Position numbers and translations under genes: made by a program
Notes under the pieces: model-generated
What the model saw: only the letters and a program-made list of their open reading frames with translations
What the model was told of the DNA's origin: nothing
Database searches by the model: none
Assembly: GCA_902515625.1 (NCBI GenBank)
Contig: CABXVD010000009.1
Location: 1 to 35,601 of the forward strand
Direction: 5' to 3'
DNA length: 35,601 nt
From: an uncultured Pelagibacteraceae bacterium
GTDB lineage: Bacteria; Pseudomonadota; Alphaproteobacteria; Pelagibacterales; Pelagibacteraceae
Shown here: in pieces, positions 1 through 6,917 of the stretch
Numbering within the stretch: the first letter of the stretch is position 1
Layout of the letters: every line of letters begins with the position of its first letter

Positions 1-83
1 TGCCTGTCAAACTTCTTGTTATCTGAAAAAGTTTTGTTTTAGCAATATTGTAATATTTTTTAATACTCATATTAATCATTTAA

Positions 84-245
84 AATATTAAAACCAAAAA
101 AAAATTATACATAACAGATATTAGGTTGAAGTTATACATTACAGATCAAGATATGTCAGGTGACCATTTATTAGAAATTCACAATAAAGTATTTCCCAAC
201 AGAACTAAAAACCCCAATTACAAAGTCGTCACAAAGAAATCATAG
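84..245 (+). other. Possible gene remnant or small ORF, function unknown
   Basis: A frame open from 84 to a TAG at 243-245 contains an ATG at 153 that would give a 30-residue peptide starting MSGDHLLEIHNKVF. Upstream of that ATG the frame carries LYITD twice, 9 codons apart, matching the 27-base repeat spacing in the DNA. The composition (His, Pro, Asp, Arg and varied residues) looks more like the C-terminal end of a real protein than random AT-rich sequence. There is no Shine-Dalgarno site before 153. I do not recognise the family. It may be the 3' end of a decayed gene, a genuine small protein, or chance. Confidence 0.25.
105..146. repeat. Imperfect 15-base direct repeat, 27-base spacing
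   Basis: TTATACATAACAGAT at 105-119 recurs as TTATACATTACAGAT at 132-146, with one mismatch. The offset is 27 bases, a multiple of three, and both copies lie in the open frame 84-245, where each encodes LYITD. This fits an in-frame tandem duplication, although binding sites for a DNA-binding protein could look the same. Confidence 0.6.
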
Positions 246-271
246 TTTAACTATGTACCCTACTATGTACC
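241..271. repeat. Inverted repeat overlapping a short direct repeat
   Basis: CATAGTTTAACTATG at 241-255 is an inverted repeat with 7-base arms around a single T. Its right arm leads into CTATGTACC at 251-259, which is repeated exactly at 263-271 with a 12-base offset, just over one helical turn. The arrangement resembles an operator or a recombinase core with arm sites. No partner gene is visible, so the function is unknown. Confidence 0.4.
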
Positions 272-327
272 TTTCCAAAAACCTATATTTTTTGATATAA
301 ACTCATTAGGGTCGGACAACAGAACGC

Positions 328-361
328 CCCTTCCTATTTTAAAACCCTTCCTATTTTAAAA
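328..361. repeat. Perfect 17-base tandem duplication
   Basis: CCCTTCCTATTTTAAAA occurs at 328-344 and again immediately at 345-361 without a mismatch. The C-rich blocks stand out from the AT-rich surroundings. It lies 78 bases beyond the stop codon of the copper oxidase gene. A recent slippage or duplication event, or the edge of an insertion, are the simplest explanations. Confidence 0.7.
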
Positions 362-439
362 TAAGTAAGAGTTCTCATTTTTTAAATTTTAAAGTAAAAA
401 TTGATTTAAGGATATAATATAAATAGCATTTAGATATGC

Positions 440-2302
440 TTAATTTACGTATACAATTTTACCTTCAGATGGTGTTCCTTTAGAGTTTAATACAAATAAT
501 AAATAAGTACCATTTTGTAAATTATTTGGATTGTCATCTAATTTTATTTTAATTTTATTGTCTGAAATTTTTGTAAAATTAATATTTGTAAATTTACTTT
601 CAGATCCTTGTGCATGTGTAGTTGAACCTGTGGATATTAAGCTTACTTTTGATATTTCACCAAGCACTTCAATGTCAATATTTTCTCCTCTTTTTATATT
701 TTTTTCTAAATTTCTTATTTCAGGTCTTTTTGCCAATACAATTTTATTATTAATATCTTTTGAAAATAGATAAGGTGGATAAAAAATTTCAGCATTCCAA
801 ACATCGCCACCTGCTGTTAAAATTCTTCCATCTGGTAATAATAAACTTGTAGCATGATAATTTCTTCTAAAATATGACCTACTCATTTCTTGGGTTATTT
901 GTGTTTTAGGATTGTAGACTTCAGGAGTAAATACACTGAATTCAAGATCATTGTAAGAGTGACCACCGTTAAGAAAAATATTTCCATCAGGCATAATAGT
1001 TGCGTTTCCGTCACTTCTTGCAAAATTCATAGATTTTAGTTCTTTAATTTGGGGCTTGAAAGAATTCGAAAAATCAATCAAAAATACTTTATTTGAAGGT
1101 GAATATTCCTCGCCTACTTGTTTCCCACCAAAAACGAGTACTTTATCTTTCTCTATCATAACAACAGAATTAGTAGCACCAACTGCACTGCCAATAGTTA
1201 ATAATTTTAGTTTCTCTTTTTGGTGATCATGAAAATTTGGGTTAGAATGTTCTAAAACTTTCGATATTCCACTCTTAACAAGAGGTATCTCTCCTGTTTT
1301 AGAAACTCTATAATTGTTACTTACATCCATTACCCAAGTTTTGTTGTATGAGATACCAACAATATTTCCGTCTGATGATAAAAATGTTCTAGGATAATTC
1401 CATTCATCAGCGTTTTTACCACCAAACAAATCATAGCTATCTGCTTGTTCCAATACTTGCCATCCTTGATCAATATCTTTCAAATCAATCATTTCTGGAG
1501 TGGTACTTAGCTTTCCACTTACAATATCTTTCCCCCCAAAAATAAACATCTTTCTATCTCCAGTAATAACTACCGAGGCATACCACCTTTTAAAATTTAA
1601 ATTTTTTGAAAGAGAAAATTTTTTCTTTAAAACATCATAAAGCATAGTTTGATTTTGAGTATCGGGTAAATTTGTATCCCTGTTTTTATTTCCTCCCAAA
1701 ATAAAAACTCTGTTATCATCTAGTACCCTAACCACAGAACAAAATGAGTCCATTACAACCGGTTGTTTAAATAAAATATGAGAATTTTCATTAACACCTT
1801 TTTTGGGATCCCAAATATCAATATCAATTCCAGTATTTACATCATGACCTTTCCATTGATGACCACCTCCATCTCTCTCTAGTTCTCTTCCATCAGTAAT
1901 AGTAATTTTTTTATTTGATCTTATATCTTTGTCGGCTTCTTTTTTCTCTATAGCGTAGGATCCAAATGTCATTACTGTTTCATTAGGTAATAAAATTGAG
2001 TGGATTGCCGTTACATTCCAATCTATGGGAGCAGTCCACTGCCCAACAACATTACTATCATCATTAATTTTTAAATCTTTAATATCCTTAGGTGGTATTT
2101 GACGATCTGATTGTTCTAAAGGATTTACCAAAAATCTTTTTTTATTATGATGATCTAAATGAATATTAAAACCTAATTTTTCCAAAATAATATTTCGTTT
2201 TATATATAACTCTAATGATGAATTAACAAAAATAATAAAAATAGATATTAATACACCGATTAAAACAAATAATTTCAGGACGTTGATCAATTTTTTACTC
2301 AT
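440..2302 (-). CDS. Membrane-anchored copper radical oxidase (galactose oxidase/GlxA-like)
   Basis: 620 residues. Residues 7-27 are a hydrophobic N-terminal segment that should anchor the protein with the rest in the periplasm or outside. Kelch-type blades (FILGG, FIFGG, VFGGK, FLNGG, LTAGG) span about 90-510, followed by the galactose-oxidase-like C-terminal beta domain (about 525-620). By alignment in mind to galactose oxidase, all cofactor positions are present: Cys188 and Tyr241 (the thioether-linked radical pair), Tyr482-His483 in RNYHATSLLLPDGR, and His563 in STTHAQ. The stacking Trp of fungal galactose oxidase is not at its usual place after FIFGG. This family oxidises primary alcohols or aldehydes to aldehydes or acids with release of H2O2; the substrate here is unknown, and glycans are one possibility. 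The gene starts 3 bases after the stop of the MBL-fold gene, so the two are probably cotranscribed. Confidence 0.85.
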   Translation of the reverse strand: MSKKLINVLKLFVLIGVLISIFIIFVNSSLELYIKRNIILEKLGFNIHLDHHNKKRFLVNPLEQSDRQIPPKDIKDLKINDDSNVVGQWTAPIDWNVTAIHSILLPNETVMTFGSYAIEKKEADKDIRSNKKITITDGRELERDGGGHQWKGHDVNTGIDIDIWDPKKGVNENSHILFKQPVVMDSFCSVVRVLDDNRVFILGGNKNRDTNLPDTQNQTMLYDVLKKKFSLSKNLNFKRWYASVVITGDRKMFIFGGKDIVSGKLSTTPEMIDLKDIDQGWQVLEQADSYDLFGGKNADEWNYPRTFLSSDGNIVGISYNKTWVMDVSNNYRVSKTGEIPLVKSGISKVLEHSNPNFHDHQKEKLKLLTIGSAVGATNSVVMIEKDKVLVFGGKQVGEEYSPSNKVFLIDFSNSFKPQIKELKSMNFARSDGNATIMPDGNIFLNGGHSYNDLEFSVFTPEVYNPKTQITQEMSRSYFRRNYHATSLLLPDGRILTAGGDVWNAEIFYPPYLFSKDINNKIVLAKRPEIRNLEKNIKRGENIDIEVLGEISKVSLISTGSTTHAQGSESKFTNINFTKISDNKIKIKLDDNPNNLQNGTYLLFVLNSKGTPSEGKIVYVN

Positions 2303-2305
2303 AAA

Positions 2306-3559
2306 TTATAGGTGAAAGAAGCTCATGCAAGTGTGAATATCTGGCTCCATCTTGTTTGGAATTCTTTTAAAATTAATGTGTGTTCCTATTTCTGCATTAT
2401 TCCAGTGTGCCTTTTTGTGTAAAATTCTATTTAATAGTCTTAGGTCTAAATCACAATATAAATGTTTATCGGGATCATTGCCTTTATATATCCATATATC
2501 TTCATCTTCAATTTTAATATAAACATTTGACTTCAATTCAATATCAAATTTCTTGACTCTATTAAGAAGTTTTTCTGATGCTAATTTTATTTCATCTTTT
2601 AATCTACAAATTTCAGGCATTTCATCTTTTTCGAATTCATATTTTTTATTTTTTAGAGATTGTATATACTTTTTCATTTCTTTAATGTCTAATCTCTCAT
2701 ATTTAACTTCTTGCTTTAAATTTTTAATATCAAAAGTTTGATTTTCTCTTAAACAGAAAATCTTAGAATCACATTTCAAGTTAGAATTAAGATAATCAGC
2801 ACAATCATCCCATGTTGTTGTTCCTAGATATTCATTTTTGTAAAAGTTTTTTCCACCAATAATGTATGAACCAGCAAATGGTAACACTGATTTTGGTTTC
2901 AAAATATTAACCATTTCACACATATGATTAAGATTTTTTTCTAAAATTCTTTCACTTTCACTTTTTTTTTCTTCGATTGTTAAATCATCAAAACAAGAGG
3001 GATATGGTCCAGCAGCATTATAACTTAGCATTGCCAAATCTATATTTTTAAATTTCTTTTTTAAAAATAAACAAGTGTTTGCATCAGGTTGATTATCATT
3101 AAAGTTTATGGCGGTAACACCATGACTCTCTAATACTAGAGAACTATCGATAAGATTTCCAAGTAGAGATTCTTCATAAATATGTTTTACAAATGGTTTG
3201 TATAAAGTTAATTTAAATTCTTTAAATTCTTTTGTTTCATTATTTTTGATTTCTATAAAATTACTATAACCTTTATTAATTAAATTTTTTTTTAAAAAAT
3301 TCGGTCCCTCATCTAAAATGATAAGTGGTATATTTTTTGGAAAATCAAAATTTCTATCGTCATAGTGATCTGGATGAATATGGCTGATATAAATTCCATC
3401 TATATTTTTATTTATTTGAGATAATTTTGTTTTTACTGGTGGGTAATGATACCAAGCACCTTCATATATTCCATCAACTATCCAGGGGTCACACAAAATT
3501 CTAGTTCCTCTAGAACCAATAAAAATTCCACCAGCGTTAGCAATAAACTTAAATTTCAT
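2306..3559 (-). CDS. MBL-fold metallohydrolase, UlaG/CMAH-like
   Basis: 417 residues from the ATG at 3559. The frame stays open to a TTG at 3583, but the ATG is preferred because the conserved fold begins at once (KFKFIANAGGIFI). The metal motif HIHPDHYDD is at residues 60-68, after a strand ending in DGIYIS, as in metallo-beta-lactamase-fold enzymes. The start (ILCDPW, GAWYHYPP) and the C-terminal AHWNNAEIG (384-392) recall bacterial relatives of CMP-N-acetylneuraminate hydroxylase and UlaG-like proteins, but no Rieske cluster motif is present. A hydrolase or lactonase acting on a sugar or lipid derivative is possible; the substrate cannot be read from the sequence. It is followed after 3 bases by the copper radical oxidase, suggesting a shared pathway. 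Confidence 0.75.
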   Translation of the reverse strand: MKFKFIANAGGIFIGSRGTRILCDPWIVDGIYEGAWYHYPPVKTKLSQINKNIDGIYISHIHPDHYDDRNFDFPKNIPLIILDEGPNFLKKNLINKGYSNFIEIKNNETKEFKEFKLTLYKPFVKHIYEESLLGNLIDSSLVLESHGVTAINFNDNQPDANTCLFLKKKFKNIDLAMLSYNAAGPYPSCFDDLTIEEKKSESERILEKNLNHMCEMVNILKPKSVLPFAGSYIIGGKNFYKNEYLGTTTWDDCADYLNSNLKCDSKIFCLRENQTFDIKNLKQEVKYERLDIKEMKKYIQSLKNKKYEFEKDEMPEICRLKDEIKLASEKLLNRVKKFDIELKSNVYIKIEDEDIWIYKGNDPDKHLYCDLDLRLLNRILHKKAHWNNAEIGTHINFKRIPNKMEPDIHTCMSFFHL

Positions 3560-3634
3560 AAATAATTCTTTATATATTATCAAAAAAAAATAACAATTAT
3601 AAAAATTTTATTTTAATTACTAAAATAAACCTAA

Positions 3635-4171
3635 TTATTTTCTTTGTTTATATTCTAAATAAAATTCTTTTTTTTGATCAAATTTGTTAAGAGAAACATG
3701 TTTGTTTTTGTTAAATTTCACTTTTACAAATGCATTTTTCAAGAAACATTTTAGAGAACGAGTATTTTTTTTTTTTACAATAGAAGTAATATTTTTCGAT
3801 TTATAATTTGTTTTAAATTTATTTATAGATTTCTGTAGCAACAAGGATCCCAAGCCCTTCCCATAAAAACTTGGTAAATTTGCTATACTTACTTCAAATA
3901 TATTTCTTGAAACTTCATCAAACCTTACATAGCCAAATTTTTTCTTGTTAGAAACTTTTCCAACATATATTTTTGAATTAGATTTCAGCTTTTTTTTAAA
4001 CCATAAAATATGATCTTTATATGGAATTAATTTTTTTGAACTAAAAAAACCTCTTTTTATAGCAGAGTTATGAATTCTTAATAATAATTTAGCATCCAAA
4101 TTTTTTGCTAAACTAACTGAAATATTGATATGTTTTATTATTTTGCTCAAAAAAATATTTTTAAATTGCAA
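3635..4171 (-). CDS. GNAT-family N-acetyltransferase, possibly 5'-truncated
   Basis: 178 residues, very lysine-rich. The acetyl-CoA-binding motif is YGKGLGS at 103-109, preceded by the beta strand FEVSIANLP and followed by a helix (LLLQKSINKF), which is standard GNAT architecture. The block HILWFKKKL (54-62) with a YVRFDEV strand resembles acetyltransferases found with pseudaminic or legionaminic acid genes, so surface-sugar acetylation is a guess. The frame has no ATG. It begins at a TTG (4171) without a Shine-Dalgarno site, with an in-frame stop at 4178-4180 only two codons upstream, so this may be the surviving C-terminal domain of a longer protein or a decaying gene. It lies downstream of ppdK in the same direction. 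Confidence 0.65.
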   Translation of the reverse strand: MQFKNIFLSKIIKHINISVSLAKNLDAKLLLRIHNSAIKRGFFSSKKLIPYKDHILWFKKKLKSNSKIYVGKVSNKKKFGYVRFDEVSRNIFEVSIANLPSFYGKGLGSLLLQKSINKFKTNYKSKNITSIVKKKNTRSLKCFLKNAFVKVKFNKNKHVSLNKFDQKKEFYLEYKQRK

Positions 4172-4259
4172 GCATGACTAAATAAATTTACTAATTAGTA
4201 ATAGAAAGATCAATGATAAAATTAGATGAATAATTTAAAAGCAATAATTTTAATAATAT

Positions 4260-6917
4260 TTACTTTTGTAGTTCCGCTTGAGCCGCTGCAAGTCTAGCAA
4301 CTGGAACTCTGTATGGAGAACAAGATACATAGTCAAGCCCAACTTTAGCACAAAAAGAAATACTTTTAGGATCACCACCATGTTCACCACAGATCCCTAA
4401 TTTTATTTTTTTATTTTGACTTTTTCCCTTTGCAACTGCGATCTCAACTAAGTCTGAAACTCCTTCATCTATTGATACAAAAGGATCAATAGAAAATATT
4501 TTATTTTCTAAGTAATCACTTAAAAATTTTCCACTATCATCTCTACTTATCCCAAAAGTAGTTTGTGTTAAGTCATTTGTACCAAAACTAAAAAATTCTG
4601 CATGTTTTGCTATTTCTTTTGCTTTAATAGCTGCTCTTGGAAGCTCTATCATAGTCCCAACCATAAAATCTATTTTTAATTTATTTTCTTTTTGGACCAT
4701 ACTTCCAACTCTTTTAACCAAATCTTTCATTATTTTGATTTCAGACTCCGTAGAGACCAATGGAATCATAATTTCAGGAAAAGCTGATTTAATTTTATTT
4801 TTTTTAAGCTCACATAATGCTTCAAAAATTGCTCTACATTGCATCTCATATATTTCTGGAAAAGATATAGCTAAACGGCAACCTCTGTGACCTAGCATTG
4901 GGTTTTGTTCATGAAGTTCCTCGGTCCTTGTTTCTACCTCTTTTACTGAAAGATTAACAATTTTTGCTAGCTCACTAATTTCCTTATTTGTTCTTGGTAG
5001 AAATTCATGTAAAGGTGGATCCAATAATCTTATTGTAACTGGCAAACCATGCATAATCTTGAAAATTTCAGTAAAGTCTTTTTTTTGATAAGGTAATAAT
5101 TTATCTAAAGCTTTAGCTCTATCCTCTTTAGTTTTAGAAAGAATCATTTCTCTTACAGATAAAATTCTCTCTTCATCAAAAAACATATGTTCCGTTCTAC
5201 AAAGTCCAATCCCTTCAGCACCAAAATCTTTTGCTATTGAAGTATCTTTTGGAGTTTCTGAATTTGTTCTTATGTTTAATTTTCTATAGCTATCAGCCCA
5301 AGACATTAACTTCGAAAAATCTTCAGATATTTTTGGCTTTACAGTGGCAACACTACCTTCAATTATCCTTCCTGTTGATCCATCTATCGTTATTATTTCC
5401 CCTTCTTTAATTTCCATTGATGATGTTTTAAATGATTTATTTTCATAATTGATTTCAATTTCACTTGACCCAGAAACACAAGGCCTACCCATTCCTCTTG
5501 CTACTACAGCTGCATGACTTGTCATACCACCTCTTGCGGTCAATATGCCTTTAGCTGCATGCATTCCTTGTATATCTTCAGGAGAGGTTTCTACTCTAAC
5601 CAATATTGTATCCTGCATCATTGATGTTAGTCTTTCAGCTTCCTCAGATGTGAATACAACTTTACCACTGGCAGCACCTGGTGAAGCAGGTAAACCCTTT
5701 GCGATTACATTAACTGAACTTTTTTCATCTAGAGTAGGATGGAGGAGCGTGTCAAGAGAGTGAGGATCAATTCTTAAAACAGCCTCTTTTTTTGAAATTA
5801 ATTTTTCTTTAACCATATCAACTGCAATTTTAATTGCAGATTTTGCAGTTCTTTTTCCTGCACGTGTTTGGAGCATCCATAACTTTTTATTTTCAACTGT
5901 AAACTCCACATCTTGCATATCTTTGTAATGTTTTTCTAATTTTTTTAAGATCTTATATAGTTGCTCAAAAACTTTAGGCATAGACTCTTCCATTGATAGA
6001 GCTTTAACTTTAGCATTTTCTCTAGCTTTTTTAGTTATGTACTGTGGAGTTCTTGTACCAGCCACGACATCTTCTCCTTGTGCATTAATTAAATATTCTC
6101 CATAAATTTCATTTTCACCATCTGATGGATTTCTTGTGAAAACTACACCTGTTGCACATTCATCGCCCATGTTTCCAAAAACCATAGATTGCACATTAAC
6201 TGCTGTACCCCACTCTGCTGGAATATGATTTAATTTTCTATATACTCTTGCTCTCTTGCTGTCCCAGGACAAAAATACTGCACTGATTGCTCCCAATAAT
6301 TGTTCATGAACATCTTGTGGAAAATCTTTATTTGCTTTTTCCTTAATTGTTCTTTTAAAATCTTGAATAAGCCCATCCCAGTCGTTTTCATCCAAGTCAG
6401 TATCTAACAAAACACCTTTTGTAAGTTTAAAATTCTCTATTAATTCCTCAAAATAATACCCTTCAACTCCCATTACTACATTTCCGTACATTTGTATAAA
6501 TCTTCTATAGCTATCTTTAGCAAATCGACCATTAGAAGTTTTTAACGATAGGGCCTTAACAGTTTTATCATTTAATCCTAAATTTAAAATTGTATCCATC
6601 ATACCAGGCATTGAAACTCTCGCCCCAGATCTTACTGACAGTAATAGTGGATTTTTTAAATCACCAAATTTTTTTGAAACTTCTTTTTCAACAGCCTTTA
6701 ATTCTTTTTTAATTGATATGATTATACTTTTATTAAGTTTTTTTTTATCTTTATAAAATAAATCACATACTTTTGTAGAAATTGTAAATCCAGGTGGAAC
6801 TGGTAATCCCATCCTACCCATTTCTGAGAGATTAGCACCTTTTCCACCCAAATAATTTCTTGGGATTTTAATTTTATTGCTATCTTTAGACTTAAAATTT
6901 AAAATTAGTTTATTCAT
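4260..6917 (-). CDS. ppdK: Pyruvate, phosphate dikinase
   Basis: 885 residues, the normal bacterial length. It interconverts pyruvate, ATP and phosphate with phosphoenolpyruvate, AMP and pyrophosphate in the cytoplasm, and supports gluconeogenesis or pyrophosphate-linked glycolysis. The N-terminal ATP-grasp part shows GGKGANLSEMGRMGLPVPPG (24-43). The swivelling phosphohistidine domain has GGMTSHAAVVARGMGRP, with the phosphorylated His at 468. The C-terminal PEP/pyruvate barrel shows GTNDLTQTTFGISRDD and GICGEHGGDP. The ATG overlaps the glyS stop by 4 bases (ATGA), so translation is probably coupled to glyS. No ppdK regulatory kinase/phosphatase gene is nearby. Confidence 0.97.
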   Translation of the reverse strand: MNKLILNFKSKDSNKIKIPRNYLGGKGANLSEMGRMGLPVPPGFTISTKVCDLFYKDKKKLNKSIIISIKKELKAVEKEVSKKFGDLKNPLLLSVRSGARVSMPGMMDTILNLGLNDKTVKALSLKTSNGRFAKDSYRRFIQMYGNVVMGVEGYYFEELIENFKLTKGVLLDTDLDENDWDGLIQDFKRTIKEKANKDFPQDVHEQLLGAISAVFLSWDSKRARVYRKLNHIPAEWGTAVNVQSMVFGNMGDECATGVVFTRNPSDGENEIYGEYLINAQGEDVVAGTRTPQYITKKARENAKVKALSMEESMPKVFEQLYKILKKLEKHYKDMQDVEFTVENKKLWMLQTRAGKRTAKSAIKIAVDMVKEKLISKKEAVLRIDPHSLDTLLHPTLDEKSSVNVIAKGLPASPGAASGKVVFTSEEAERLTSMMQDTILVRVETSPEDIQGMHAAKGILTARGGMTSHAAVVARGMGRPCVSGSSEIEINYENKSFKTSSMEIKEGEIITIDGSTGRIIEGSVATVKPKISEDFSKLMSWADSYRKLNIRTNSETPKDTSIAKDFGAEGIGLCRTEHMFFDEERILSVREMILSKTKEDRAKALDKLLPYQKKDFTEIFKIMHGLPVTIRLLDPPLHEFLPRTNKEISELAKIVNLSVKEVETRTEELHEQNPMLGHRGCRLAISFPEIYEMQCRAIFEALCELKKNKIKSAFPEIMIPLVSTESEIKIMKDLVKRVGSMVQKENKLKIDFMVGTMIELPRAAIKAKEIAKHAEFFSFGTNDLTQTTFGISRDDSGKFLSDYLENKIFSIDPFVSIDEGVSDLVEIAVAKGKSQNKKIKLGICGEHGGDPKSISFCAKVGLDYVSCSPYRVPVARLAAAQAELQK

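Larger units (their letters stand above)
1..439. other. Repeat-rich left-edge region without a convincing gene
   Basis: This is the only stretch above 300 bases without a recognisable gene. It holds a short plus-strand reading frame that looks protein-like (84-245), an imperfect 15-base direct repeat (105-119 and 132-146), a 7-base-arm inverted repeat (241-255), two copies of CTATGTACC (251-259 and 263-271), and a perfect 17-base tandem duplication (328-344 and 345-361). Bases 306-333 are noticeably richer in G and C than the surroundings. Short open stretches run in from base 1 and stop at 26 or 42, so the tail of an upstream gene cannot be excluded. I saw no rRNA or tRNA fold. Decay of a mobile or hypervariable segment is a reasonable inference but is not shown. 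Confidence 0.6.

Noticed and set aside
1..439. Search for 5S rRNA, tRNA or CRISPR repeats at the left edge
   Set aside because: No cloverleaf, no conserved 5S segments and no regularly spaced repeat-spacer pattern; the repeats present occur only twice each.
4188..4201. Perfect 14-base palindrome TTACTAATTAGTAA between ppdK and the GNAT gene
   Set aside because: All but two bases are A or T, there is no T tract and no paired element, and such palindromes are expected by chance at this composition.
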